DNA of 64,000 bases from Nephrocerus scutellatus (GCA_947095585.1 OX352763.1:39668010-39732009), one strand, 5' to 3'; positions 45,711-58,499 are shown, numbered from the stretch's first letter. The notes: a model not told the origin generated them from the sequence alone. Program-made: numbers and translations.

Positions 45711-46785
45711 TACGTTCGAGGCGCATTTCCCAAATTGGGAAGCTGGAAGCATTTCAGGTTGAGATAACGCAAAGTTGGCATGTCCGCCGATTTCGTATGC
45801 ATACCGCAAAGGAGGTGCGCAACAGCACAACAGTTCAGCTCCTTGTTGTCGCCGTAATGTGATATCTGATAATATGAACTCCTTGGCGGTACTCGTACTC
45901 TCGTCGTATCGTATCTATGTGCGGAAGGTGTTTTTACACAGCTCCTCTTAACTCTTACGCGATATAATGCAAATTTCGTTTTGTCAGCAGTCAGCAGCAA
46001 GTGCGCCGCGTTGCATTCCCAATTGGATCGGTCGAGAAGACGCTTGTTGCTGGATGGCTTCTTCTCGCAACTCCAGGTACAGCTCCAGTTCCAGCAGCAA
46101 AAAAAAACTACAAAACGCAGAAGACCTTTTATGTCATCACGTATCAAGGCCATGATGCAATTAAGAACGTGCCTGGCATTTTTGTTGCGCCCGCCGAGAG
46201 GTGGAGGCCCATAGCTATTTGGTTGGTTGGTTGGTTGCTTGGTTGGAGTCTTTGTCGTCGTTTGTAGTTTGGCCGGCCGTCGCTTGTGTTGGAGAAAGTT
46301 GATTATCGTGCGTGACACGTGAGTGGGCTTGCAAGGTACTCTCCACCACCACCTATCCAACATCTCCAGCCAATCACTTCCATTTGTCACAATCTGGCTG
46401 TCAGAGATACCAAATTTGCATTTCGCGTTATTTACCTCCCCCCCCCCTCCCCTCGTCAAGAACCAGCTGGTCGTCGAATAATTTATTCACAATCTGTTTC
46501 GGCCGATGTTGGTGGCACCACCATCATCATCATCATCGCATCTTCCATCACGATCCACACTTTCACACTTTAGAGAGGCAGACAAATTTATTCATTTGCA
46601 TTTTTATTTTTATCGCTGTGTGTTTGTGTGTGTGTTGGTTGGCTCGTTCTTCAATATCCGTTTAACCCTCCTCTTTACGCGCAATCAAGTGTGAAGTTGT
46701 GAACCATGGGGAATATCGGTAGACGGACGACTGGTTGGTAGCGTAACTCTCATAAATTAATCTTCTCGCCGTCTTTTTCTTCTTC

Positions 46786-46934
46786 TTATTGTTGTTGTTG
46801 TTGTTGTTGGTTGGTTGTTCTAGAAATTTGTCGTCATCATCATTGTATAGCCATAGCATAGTCGTAATCCCCTAATGAGCCGTGTAACTCCACCGTCGAT
46901 TTGTTTGCATTTGACACGTTCAAAGAAGCATAAG

Positions 46935-46967
<33 letters not shown>

Positions 46968-46972
46968 AATAA
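46786..46972. repeat. TTG and AAG trinucleotide tracts
   Basis: TTG repeats lie at about 46790-46809 and AAG repeats at about 46937-46969, with a TTGG run near 46808-46816. Confidence 0.9.
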
Positions 46973-47140
46973 GTTGCCGCGCAACACAGGAGCTGAGGAG
47001 CTTCTCTTGTGCTCTTTTCCCTCTTTCCATTCCTGGAGATCGGGACCCTACCCTACTCAATCACTTTTTTTTTTGTAAAGTGCCTGACACTTGAGTGTGT
47101 TGTATACATAGATACACATAAGTAAGCGTAAATCCAATAA

Positions 47141-47969
47141 AAATTAAACGTTTTTTTCTTTTGTGCTCCGTTGGGTATTTAATTTGTTCATTTATTGTTG
47201 TTGTTGTTCAGTGACTTTGTCAAAAAAAGAAATCTCTTAATGTCCTCGTAATCGGGTAAACCGATTCCATTGTCTGCTGCTGACAGAATGATAAGTGTAT
47301 GAGGGGTTACTGAGGTGGTGTACGCTGGACAAAGCATATTAAGGATTGAATTCGGATGCAAGGGGTACTTTTAAAAATTCTCATAAAACAAAATTCGTAA
47401 TATATGTATGTAATAATTATGCAATAAAACCGTAAGCTAATAAGAAACGAGAAATAATGTGCGAGTCGACAAACTAACAATAGGTTCGCTCATTGGTTAA
47501 AAAAAACCTTTTTAACTGAATATCTTTAATGTTATATTGCCAACATATTTGTTATAAATTACTAAAGTAGTAAAACTCCCCATAGGATATATGTAATTAA
47601 GAGCTGTTATCATTTTTTAAATATTTTTCCTATGAATAAAAAAATTGCAAAACAATGCCATCGCAAGTCGAGCACTAAACAATTGTTTTAAAACAAGTTT
47701 TATAAATTCTGACCGGTAATAGTCGATATATACAAGTGTACAAACAGATAAACAAACAAATGCACGCACGCTGAAAAAAATTTCCTTTGCCCTAATTATT
47801 AACTTCGCCCTTCGGTCTCGCAACACTCCTCAAAATGTTTTTTTTTTTTTTTGAGATTATGAACAATAGGCATTATCTACTTCTATTGTATACACTCGAT
47901 TTGAAACAAGGAACCTTGCCGTTTATTTAGCTTCACTTTTGCGAGTCTATGAGACTTATCAAATAGATG
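47141..47969. other. Unassigned AT-rich DNA
   Basis: A TTGTTGTTGTT tract lies near 47196 and a poly-T run at about 47837-47853. No gene is recognised. Confidence 0.4.
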
Positions 47970-49410
47970 GTGATCCAAATGTTACCCGATTCAAAAATCG
48001 TAATCCAAAAGTTAGCATCAAAAGTAATGATATATAAGTGATAATCCAAAAGTGACAATCAAAGAGAGAGGATCAAAAAATTAATTTCCAAAAATGTTGA
48101 TCAATAGTGTTCACCCAAAACTTATCCGGAAGTGACGATTCATACGAGTATATGGAGAACAATTATGACTATCCAAAACTGGCAATCTAGAAGGTACGAT
48201 GCGATGGTGACGATCCCAAGGGTGTGAACAGATAGAGACGATCAAAAGAGGTTGATCCAAAAGTGATGACGAAAAGTTACAATCCAGAAATGACGATCAA
48301 AATTAACTACCCAATAGTTAACGACTTCGAATTTTTGTTACAAAAATTATAAACCAAAGTAAAAACTCAAAATTATTGATCAAAAAACAATGATCCAAAG
48401 TAACAACTCGAAATCATTATTGATCCAAAAATGATTTCTAAATGTAGCGATCTAAAAGTGACGATCAAAGGTAACGATTCAAAATTTACGATCAAAGGTA
48501 ACGACTCAAAATTGTTGATCCAAAATGATGATCCAAAAGTGACGATCAAAAGTAACGACTCAAAATCGTTATTCCAAATGTGACGATCAAAAGTAACGAC
48601 TCAAAATTGTTGATCCAAGAGTGACGATTAAAAGTGACAATCCAAAAGTGAAGATCCAAAAGTAAAGACTCAAAATTGTTGATCCAAATGTGATGATCAA
48701 AATTAATGACTCAAAATTGTTGATCCAAAAATGATGATCCACAAATGACGATCAAAATTGACAACCCAAAAGTGACGAACAAAAGTAACAATCAAACAGA
48801 TGCGATCCAAAATTGACAATCAAAAATGTCGATCAAAAGTGACGATCCAAAAACGGAGAATAAATGTGACGCTCCAAAACTGGTTATAACGTCCAAAGGT
48901 GCTGATCCAAAATTACAATCCTTCCGTAACAAATATTTAAAAAGTAATAATCCAAATTGGGAATCCAAATTTATCGATCCCAAAATGAAAATCAAAACCA
49001 AAATAAACCCAAAAATGAGAACAAATGTTATGATCCTCCAATCCAAAAGTTACGATGCCGTGACATCGAACATCCAAAAGTTTCTTTGAAAAGTAATGAT
49101 CTTTAAGTGACAAACAAAACTGTAGCAAAGTGACAATACAAAGTGACGATACAAAAATAATGATCCAAAGGGACGATACAAAAGTGTTGATCTAAAAGTG
49201 GCGATCTAAAGTGTGGGAGGTCCTGCGGCAGGCCTGGACCGGCCACAGGTTGTAGTGCCAAAAATGAGGATGAAAGTGTGGGTCCAAAACTGACTACCGC
49301 TAAATTACAATACAATAACGACGACCAAAAGTGACGGCCCAAAAGCGATGATTAAAAAGTAATGATCTAAAGTGCCAACCAAAAGTAACGATCAAAAAGT
49401 GATCATCACA
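47970..49410. repeat. Degenerate GATCCAAAAGTGAC array (~13.7-bp base unit)
   Basis: About a hundred variants of GATCCAAAAGTGAC, GATCAAAAGTAAC and GACTCAAAATTGTT run head to tail. Starts of GACTCAAAAT at 48503, 48557, 48598, 48667 and 48708 are 54, 41, 69 and 41 bp apart, close to 4, 3, 5 and 3 base units. A GC-rich patch (49207-49257) interrupts it. Open frames across it (for example 48826-49089) are artefacts. Confidence 0.9.
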
Positions 49411-51754
49411 TTATCCAAAATTATCAGTTTTTCGTGCTGCTCCTTTGACTGACTGTACTATGGGTCTAAAAAGAGCGCTAACCTTTTGCGCACGAAATGT
49501 TGTCCATCAAGTAATGCAAGTAAGTCATAAAGTGTAAAGCCCACTTTAGTCTTAGTCTCATCCGGTATTTCGGTGTTAACAACTTTGTGAGGAAGAATAA
49601 AAAAAAAAGAACAACTACATTAACCGACAGACGGAGGTACAACGTAGTGGTGTAATAAATTTCTCTCTGCGGTTTTATGACCGCACAACTTCTTATACGA
49701 AGTGGACGGGGTAATAAAATGTCTTTTTTATAGAACAAGTACTTACACAGATACAGGCACACATAGCAATCCACACAATGAACCTCTCTGCGCGATTTTA
49801 ATTGAATGTTAATCGAGTCGGAGGTAATTCGCCCCGGCTATCTTAATGAGCGGCAGCTCGAGGAGGAATTTAGATGAAATACTCGTAAGACAGACAGAAA
49901 AATCAAAAAAAAAAAAAAAAAAAAGGGGGAACCCGAATCGCTCGCTGTTTACACTGACTTTGTTGAATAAGGCTCCGTATGCACTGTGCAGGTCGCCTAA
50001 GTCCAATGTTCAACACGATGTTTGACCAGGAAATTCCTGTTATTTGCTTGACTCTTAAGAGAAACACAACAACAGAATTATTGCCAACATGAAAGCTACA
50101 CAAGGATTTACATGGATTTTCATGACATGGCGACCCCGAGCTGTTGGCACAAATTTCAGAAGGAGGTCGATCGGGAATTTACATTCATGACATAAGACAC
50201 AAAGTTTTTCCTTTTTTTTTCTTTAGGGAAGCAACCAGAGTGCATACTGTGGAGTAGAGGCTGTTCTGATGTGTGTTCTTGGTGATGCCAAAATCCTTGA
50301 AGACTGAAAAACCGTACAGCTGGTGGGCATTGATTTTGTAGTCGGTCGGGCATTCGCTCGCTAACGACAGTCAGGCGTAATGTGTTATTAAATGTTATGG
50401 GCTTTTAATTTGTAATTGAACTGCGCTCCAAACCCACACCCTCCAGAGTCACCACTGACTGGTTCACTGTCGTTGTGTCTATGTTGGTTGCTCTGCGGTT
50501 TATGTTGCATACTAAGTTAGAGGCTGCGGATCGTTGTGGTTGCCGCTTGTGCACTTCTGCTTCTTGTCTCTTGCCTGTTCACTACGACTCCTCTGTTCTT
50601 CACTGTGCGCCAAATGAAACTTTAATAGCCGATTTATTGGGGCATTTTCCCGGCCAATTTGTTTGGATAATAAATCGCATCGCACTTTGTCGTCGTCGTC
50701 TTTGGATTTGGTTTTGGTTTTTTTAAGGATTATCTCTTTGTTATTTTTGGCCCGACTTGTCTTCGCTGGCCAAAAAATATTATGCGGCTCCATTACGACG
50801 TGTTGTGAAAGAAGTATGTGGCGGCAAGAGAAAATGGCAGGTCAGGCGCGGTCGAGTACACAGAAAATAATCAATGAACGTCAAAGTGGTGACTTTTTCA
50901 ATATTTTTATGTGAGTTTTGTCGCGCTCGTTTGAATCGTGATGGCCGCCGCGACAGAACAGGCAGTCAGTCACAGTCACAGGACACAAAACTTTTCCTAT
51001 TTAAAGTTTTTGCAAGCGAAGCACAAATGTGAAGGGAGGTTCGTCGCTTCTTTTTTCTTTGTTTTGTTCTCATCCCTTAGTTGATTTAAAGAAAAATAGC
51101 AACAAACAACTTGATTAGAGTGAAGCAGCATTGTAGCCCCTTAGAGAAGAATGTAAATGAAGCTCCATAAAGGACAACTCTAGTATTGACTGTACTGTAA
51201 CTTATTGTAATGTTTGGCACGAGGTTGATAAATGTGTTGGGATTTGTATGCCAGATGGTACACCGGTTATAAAAATAATTTTCTGGCGCAAAGCGCAACA
51301 GACCTTCGTGGTTCAGGGTCTAGCTTCTCGCGACTAATCGAGCTGTGCGTGTTATATTTTTGCACACAAATGGAAGATATTTCAATATAAAGTCACATCG
51401 GAAAGACTAATTTAGAAGCTGTGTTACTTAGTACTACTCTCGGACGTTTGACAGACGTGAGAGAAGGGATTGCAAAAAAGCTTTTTTTGAGATTATCAGC
51501 GATTCGAAATTCAAACCTTCAGCTCAATACACCATCGAGGTAACCAGTTCAGCAACAGCTTTCAAAGGACAACGGTTATAGAGAGATCCAAAAATAATGA
51601 TAAGTCTATTTACTGTATTATGGACTGGAACCCATTCTTGAATGGAAGTACGAAAAAGAGACATTTGGAGACTGTGAGATGATCTTCTGCTTTTTCGTTA
51701 GAGTCCGCCGCTGGTGGATTATTTTGTAATCAACTACCAGTGTTTCGGCCTCTC
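49411..51754. other. Unique-looking noncoding DNA
   Basis: Contains poly-A at 49905-49923. Overlapping frames on both strands near 50475-50914 have no domain. No splice-bounded exon is supported. Confidence 0.4.
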
Positions 51755-51930
51755 TAGATGAGGATCCTGCTCGGAAAGTCCCTTGTGGTTGGATTTATGG
51801 CAACGACAGCGAGGCAGACAAAGCCTTGAAGAACCTGCGTCTAGATTTTGCGAATGATAAACTGGATGACATCGGTTCAAAATCGGGGACACCAGCCCCG
51901 GAGTTAAATATAATAATAATGATAGACAAG
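51755..51930 (+). mobile_element. RTE-type LINE 3' end, short copy
   Basis: GATCCTGCTCGGAAAGTCC, GGATTTATGG, CTGGATGACATCG and GGACACCAG occur in the same order as in the copy at 55045-55230. The segment ends in ATAATAATAATG, comparable with that copy's ATAATGATGAT tail. Confidence 0.7.
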
Positions 51931-52009
51931 ATGGCTGTTTTATTGCTGATTTCAATACAAGATTGCTTTTCCTGTTAGAGTTAAATTAACGTAACAGACA
52001 TTTTGGTAC

Positions 52010-53050
52010 ACTCCACAGTTAAAGCCAACCTAGGAGATCATGAAAGGATCAATGCGTTTGTAAAATAGGACTTTCGAGAGAATCAATCTGCACTACACCA
52101 TCTGTTAAATCTTCACAACGACATCACTACTAGACTGAACGTCAATAGCAGAACAGTAACCAGTTTACTAGACATCTAGAAAGCTTTCTACAGTGTCTGG
52201 ATCAACGACCTACTAAACAAACTAATAAGAATTGATTTGCTCAGTTGTATTGTAAAACTAATTTAAAAATTTCGCTTCAACAGGGTGCAACAGGTACAGC
52301 AACCAATCGTTTAGGAGAAGAATCAAAGCAGGAGTTCCTCAAGGTTCTTATTTACACATCTCAATGGATCAACCCACCAATGCTTTTCGCGGATGATACC
52401 GTTTTCATCTCTCCTAACATAGCTGCCTGAAAAGTGGATAAACATCTCCGCAATCTTTGGGATTACTACCTCAAGTGAGGGCTGAAGATTAACGCTAACA
52501 AAACGGAACTCATCTGCTTCTGTGTACCAGCGACGAGAACAGAAAGAAGGCATTTTGTGAGACTTAAAATCACCCTTCCGGACAACACGGAAATAAACAG
52601 CAAGTCAGAGACGAAGTGCCCGGCAATCAAGGTTAACAACCACATCCATATATCGGTGGAAAAAGTGAACTATCCTCTCGATTTGGTGCACCCGCTTCTA
52701 AGAAGACGAAAATGACTGTCTCAACAACACAAGGCTGCTCATCTATAAGCAACTCATTAGGGCAGCTATAACCTATGGCTATCCCATGTGGTTCATCGTC
52801 TCATCCACAACAATGAAGAAGATCTCCATAATCGGCTCTAGAGGCTGACAAATAGTTACAAGTTTTTTTTCGAGTAGAAGACTTTAAGTAGCAGCAGATC
52901 TGCTGTCAATTATCGACTATTTGCTCCAAATTGAAATTCGTTGGAAACACATCCAATCCAAGCCACTGGTAGATTTAATGAAATTTTGAGTAATCAAGAC
53001 GTCTCCTTCTACGAGAAGGCCAGCAATCAACATTACAGAGGCTGAAGATC
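52010..53050 (+). mobile_element. Jockey-type LINE relic
   Basis: Frames give SALHHLLNLHNDITTRLN near 52089, a SLLDI.KAF.SVW-like catalytic box A near 52170, and MLFADDTVFISP (the FADD catalytic box) near 52381. LKINANKTELICF follows near 52484, and then a post-RT AAITYGYPMWF near 52762. Stops and frameshifts occur throughout. Part of the palm before FADD is deleted. Confidence 0.75.
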
Positions 53051-53074
53051 GCCCTGTTTAACGCCAATTTAATT

Positions 53075-53295
53075 CTTTATATTAACTTCGCGTGCCCATG
53101 TGTGTCTTTGTTTGTTTGTCGTGGAATCTTGCGAACAATTTTTAACCCACTTCTCAAAGCCCGATTTCCTTGAAACTTTGCACACATGTGTATTTACGAT
53201 TACAAAACTTTCTATTACAATTTGGGGCCCCTCGGACCTCAGGTAACCATATAAATTTTTTTTTTAAATTAACCCGATTTTCTTCAAATGTAAAA
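53075..53295 (+). repeat. Dispersed repeat family X, copy 3
   Basis: TTATATTAACTTCGCGTGCCC, GTCGTGGAATCTTGCGAACAA, CCCGATTTCCTTGAAACTTTGC and a final AACCCGATTTTCTTCAAAT match copies 1 and 2. It starts just after the Jockey relic. Confidence 0.75.
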
Positions 53296-53429
53296 ATTCA
53301 AAATGTAAGACAACTTAAATAAGTCGTGGCCTTATTGTTGAGCCATCACTTATTGGCATCAGTTAGAAATTTAATTTTCAGTCAAAATTGTGAATTATTT
53401 AAAGGAATAATACAAATTTCTTAATATTG

Positions 53430-54000
53430 TTACGAAAAGCAGTTAGTAGTAGATGAACAGAGCGCTATCCTAAAAAGGAATAAGAATTAGACTAGACACA
53501 AAAATAAGGCACTGAATTAGAATCAAGCACTTACCTAAGCATACTCTTAGGCTGTAAGATTAGCCGACTATAAGCTTAAATCATTATGTACTGGTCTTGT
53601 CAAAAATGTAGTCAAACCGGTTTGTCCGGTTTGTCCAGTTTGTGTAGATGCATGATTGCACATGGAGTTTATTTTTGGAAGATGACTCCTTACATATGAG
53701 TATGGTTAGTTGTAAATATGGGAAGTTGCCACACCACGTTCTGGTCTTTTCTCGATATTTCTGTTTATAAGATTGGAAGTTTCTGGAAATTTTCCAATTA
53801 GTATAATAGTAGTAATAGTAAGTAAAGAGTTCAGTTCTTATTTGGAATTCAACCAGAACAGTTGAAGGCTACCAGCTAAAGGAATAGTAGTGAAATACAA
53901 GTATTGTTGCAATAAGTGTTTTTGTGTACTTAGAAAAGTAATCACCAGTGTAGGTTGTGAAGTTTTCTTATTTTTAAAGTTTGATTAACAAAATTCTTAT
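53430..54000 (+). mobile_element. LTR-like segment (possible solo LTR)
   Basis: Starts near TGTTACGAAAAGCAG, a common style of insect LTR start. It contains AAGTAATCACCAGTGTA near 53935, shared with the segment at 5441-5900. A tandem TTTGTCCGGTTTGTCCAGTTTG word lies near 53620. No internal retroelement genes adjoin it: the RTE fragment follows directly. Terminal TG/CA and target duplication could not be confirmed. Confidence 0.35.
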
Positions 54001-54004
54001 GGAA

Positions 54005-55255
54005 TCTCAGTGGAACTGATAAAAATGGGAGGCCCCACATTACACCAAGCAATTCATGAAATACTAGTGCAAGTATGGGAGGAAGAAGATCAGATTTACA
54101 CCTTTAGGCAGGTGATGGAAAAATGTCTGGAGTTTCAAAACCCACTACATCATCTTTTTACAGACTTTAAAGCCGCCTATGATAGCATAGCCAGAGTAGA
54201 ACTTTATAAAGCCATGAGAGAATTCGGCATCCCAAATAAACTGACACGACTGCGTAAGTTGACCACGACTAATGTTATAAGCCAAGTAAAAATATCCGGA
54301 TCACTATCAAGCCCATTCAACATTTATACCGGACTCCGACAAGGGGATAGTCTAGCCTCCGTCTTCTTCAACCCGGCGTTGGAGAAAGTGATCAGAGGCT
54401 CTGACTTAACGGAAAGAGGAACAATCACCTACAAGTCCATTCAGATACTGGCTTACGCAGATGACATTAACATCGTTGGTATTAACTCAAGAGCTGTACA
54501 GGAACCTTTTATCCAGATAGATCAGATGGCACGAAATCCCGGGCTGCACATAAATAAGAGCAAAACAAAGTACATGTTGGCCACGTCTGTGAGCAGAACA
54601 TCCAACATTGGTCCCTCAATTAAAATGGTGGAGTGCGAATTTGAAGTACTATCTCGGGTCAACTGTAGCAGCCGATAACAGCATGGAACCAGAAAAACGC
54701 GCACGGTCACTTAAAGCCAACAAAGCCTAGTTTAGTCTGTCAAGACTCTTCAAATCCAGGAATTTTACCATAACATCCAAGCTGCTGGTGTGTAAGACAA
54801 TGGTCATACCAGTACTTACATATGGATCCGAGACTTGGGTGCTTAGCAGAAAGCATTCTGACCTCTTAGCCGCGTTCGAGAGAAAAGTCTTACGGATAAT
54901 TGTTGGTCCCGTATGTGAGGAAGGACGATTCTGTAGACTCTAAAATGATGAGATCTACGAGTGTTACTGCGATGCCGACATCATGAAGAAAATTAAGCTC
55001 GGTAGTCTCCGATGTGCAGGACAACTAGTTCGCATGAGCGAAGAGCATCCTGCTCGGAAAGTACTTTGCGGTAGGATTTATGGAACACGATAGCGAGGCC
55101 GGTCAAGCATACGGTGAAAGGATGGCGTAGACCAGGACGCCCAGAGTTTAGAGATACCAAACTGGATGACATCGACTCGAAATCAGGAGAGATTTTTTTG
55201 CGGAGGCTAGGACCGGACACCAGCCAGCCAACCAATATAATGATGATATAATTTT
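54005..55255 (+). mobile_element. RTE-type LINE relic with open RT core
   Basis: A 222-codon frame (54010-54678) covers much of the reverse transcriptase: FTDFKAAYDSI (box A), GLRQGDSLASVFFNPALEKV, then ILAYADDINIVG (catalytic YADD intact) and LHINKSKTKYM. Compared with the family pattern, an N-terminal RT block is missing between QVWEEE and DQIYTFRQVMEKC, an internal deletion. After a frameshift near 54640 the C-terminal part (VIPVLTYGSETWVL, FERKVLRIIVGPVCEE) continues with stops to about 55200. Two shorter copies lie at 38290 and 51755. Confidence 0.85.
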
Positions 55256-55585
55256 TATATACAGCTCCCAACAATATTACTGAGCCTAAAGATATGCAAT
55301 GTTTTTTTTTTTTTTTTTTTTTCAATTTCCCAATTCCTATATAATTCAATACGATGCTTATTCTTAAATTAGAAAAATACTACGTTTACAATTAGATTCA
55401 GCTGTCAGTCTAGTTCCTTATGTGAATGGCTATTCTGATTACCCAGGGTTAACACAGGAAATCAGTGAAAATCTTTTGAAATCTGTACGTAATTAGGTCT
55501 GTTGGTGTCGGAAAACTATAAATATTATGAGATAATGATTTGAAAGCAAAGCCGAACGATGGTTACTGTAAGGAATATGTTGGCA
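55256..55585. other. Unassigned DNA with poly-T run
   Basis: A poly-T tract lies at about 55303-55321. Nothing else is recognised. Confidence 0.4.
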
Positions 55586-55850
55586 GTGATTCTACCGTTT
55601 TATAGCTAGACACAAAATCATTGCGCTTAGCATCTACATATGTCGAAATCGAGGACTTTTCAAGCACTCCTCTGTCATGTTTACACAAAATAAGGCTTCA
55701 GAACAAAGGACTGAGGAATTTTACCGACATATGATGGGTGGCGTTGATCTAATATATGGATTATTTATCGTTGTCATATTCGAATGAAGATTGGAAAAGG
55801 GCACTTTTTACCATTACATTTATGTTGCGAGCAAATTAAACTTTTTCTGT
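55586..55850 (+). mobile_element. piggyBac-like transposase relic
   Basis: LDTKSLRLASTYVEIE near 55608 and EQRTEEFYRHMMGGVDLIYG near 55700 match the C-terminal half of piggyBac-family transposases, where a YN..MGGVD box is a hallmark. A stop follows soon after and the catalytic aspartates upstream are not recognisable. Ends were not found. Confidence 0.6.
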
Positions 55851-58499
55851 TCCATGGTTTACCATGGTGCTAGAAGACCTCGCCTTCCCGTTTTCTCTTT
55901 CACTATCTCTCTATGCGACAATGAAAGCCAACTTATAGCTGAGCCAGTCATATGAGTACTCAGGAAAACAATTTTCCATTTTATGTCATTTTGAATGCAT
56001 ATGTAAATGGCAGATTGTAACCATATTTGGGACTGCTGAGCTTGAGCCCACTAGAACGTGGCTTTATACAGAGACACAAATCACAATCACAGTGACAACA
56101 CACTCGAGACACGACACGAAGAGCGCAAATTGAACGTCACTTCGATTTGTTCATCCTCACAGCCAGTCGATATTTATTTCCTGATTATCGGAGCCAAAAC
56201 CTTCCAACCATTCGCAGATGGAAAGCAACCAATTCGTTTGCCAACCAGACCAGCAAGTAAGACTCACGAAAGTCATGTTGTCGCGATTTCTGCGGCATCT
56301 GCACATCCACCGCTCGCTAGACTCTCAACCGATCGGTGCCACACGATATTGAACTTTTGTGCCACCACCAAATGGCTTAGAGAAAGCACCAGCAGCACCA
56401 GCAGGCGAGCCGATGTAGAACTATAAAAATCGACTGCAACGGCAAGATGAGAACAACAACATTTCTGTGTCATGTCCAAATTGCGAATACGGGTATCTGT
56501 GGTAGATGGATGACCTCCTCACACAGCTGCAAGTATGCACACATCCTCCCAAGGGAGTGCGCTCGTCGTTACTCTCACCCTAAAGGGCAAGAGCATAACT
56601 TATCTACAATTTGCATCGTCATCTTCTGGCGACTCCTTCATCTGGAAAATCAGCGCTCAAGGGTAACAGCGGCAAGGGCAGGGGCAGTTAGGCCAATGCT
56701 AATTGTGAAATTTAATTCGAACATTGTTGTTGCAAGTGGGAGCTGGAGTTTTATTTCGTCTGAGTTGGTCGCGTGTTTGTTTACTCAAGAAATGAGCGAT
56801 AAAATGTTTGTAATTTTCCACACTCCTTAGCTAATTGAGTTGATAATTTGAGCTGTTGATTGTGCCTGCGTAGTAGGGCGTTGTTCACCAATCCGCCAAT
56901 TGACAACAACAACATAACGATTAACGCTTAAAAGTCAATCAATTATCGCTTAAAATAAGGTAACAATCAGCATTTGGGTCGCACATTCCGACATAACGAC
57001 ACAGCCGTCTCACGCCCCTCCCTTCACCAACCACACAAGAAATCTACACATCATTCGAGTGGCCAAACCTCACCTATCGCAATATAAATCATTGCGGGCC
57101 ATTGTCTGCCTGTCTGTCAGTTTGTGTTCGAGCTTCGATCCCCGAGTTCGAATCTGAGTTGCTTCTGAGTTCCTCTACAGTCACCTGCAACAACAATAAC
57201 ATCGAATAAAAGGGGAGCAAAAAAAAGCCATAAAAATTCGTTTAACATTTCAATTTACACCATTTGTGCGCTCGCCTGGCTTTTTTTGTTGTTTGCTGAT
57301 TTGTTGCGCCTCGCAGTTGGCTACGTCTCGACAACAAAAACTGTTGCGCATGAGCACCAGTTACTAGTACAAATAGCGAACATTAATACCACATTTGGAA
57401 CAGAGTCGTCAGTGGATCGCTTGGCGGTTACCGTGCATATGAAATTGTACCCCAACCCATGTAAGGGCACTCGTATTGAGCAGCCGCGGCGCCGGTGCAG
57501 ATTGTGCGCAAAGTTAATTGATTTAATGAACATGTGGATTGCGGATTTGCGGACGGACCAACGGCTCTGTGGATCGATCTATTTTCGATGAGCGCCCCTT
57601 TTTTTTTGTGTGCCATTGACTGAATTGAGTGTTTTCCAGCAGCATTATACTTCTTGCGTTTATTTGTTTGTGTTCTCTCTCTCTATCTCTATCACTCGTA
57701 TAACTTATATTTTAATCCTTCTACCCCTTTTACAACTCAATTACATTCCTAGATTCCTTCGATCCTTTGGACGACAAAAATCCATTGCGAATCCATTAAT
57801 TCGCCAAGGGGAACCGACGGCTCACATTAATCTTCCTTCTAAGGCTTGCCGCGCATTTGGAGCATGATTTGGAGGAGACTGCCGCCTGCCGCCTACCAGC
57901 CGAGCCGAGACATGGTACGAATGTTCGAACGAGTAAAGAGTTTGTTATCTTCAACGGCACTTAATCCACTCATTCATCCGGCTATCCAGTCGGTCGGTCG
58001 GACGGTCATTTATTTACTCATTCACCGCCGGACTGGAGGAGGAGCATTTTTATTGCCTCTACATTCTTCAGTGTTCGACGGTCGACCAGATCTTAACAAA
58101 ACATAAAAAACATAAAAGCAAGCAATTACCAGTGTCTAATTGAATGCCATTATGGCGGTGTAGACTGCTTTCTACCTTCCTTTCATACCTCCTACCTTGC
58201 ATGTTTCTGTTCACGGTATGTCAATAGTCCATTTCTATTCATATCAGTGGCGAAGCGTCAATATTACCCGTTTCTCGCCAAGTTACCTAGCGATCATTTC
58301 TACAATGCAACTGTTTCTTTTATTTAAAAAACCACAAAAAATTAATTCCAGCTCCTCGTCGACAGACAGTCAAACAGCGCTCAAATAACTCAATATTCGA
58401 ATTTCTTATTTAGAGCCCACCTTTTTCTCTTTTCGTCTCTTGTTTATAAATGAATGGATTCTCTTTCTACAAGCGTGAGGCAAAATTAAGGGAAAACTG
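55851..58499. other. Unique-looking noncoding DNA
   Basis: Less AT-rich, without transposon proteins. Frames such as 56058-56426 and 57286-57591 lack domains and splice context. A TCGG run lies near 57988-58003. Confidence 0.4.

Larger units (their letters stand above)
44289..47140. other. Unique-looking, microsatellite-rich block
   Basis: Less AT-rich DNA with many open frames on both strands. They include the longest in the window (45563-46459, minus, 298 codons) and one of 161 codons (45035-45520, plus). The 298-codon frame contains a threonine run from a GTC/GTT microsatellite, is rich in Cys, Trp and Arg, and shows no domain. The 161-codon frame ends with an acidic Asp/Glu stretch. Neither is called as a gene. 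Such blocks in fly genomes often hold enhancers or 5' exons, which cannot be shown here. Confidence 0.4.

Noticed and set aside
45563..46459. 298-codon open frame on the minus strand, the longest in the window
   Set aside because: Its composition is Cys/Trp/Arg-rich without domains, and it contains a threonine run made by a microsatellite. Long frames exist on the opposite strand over the same DNA. There is no splice or start context.
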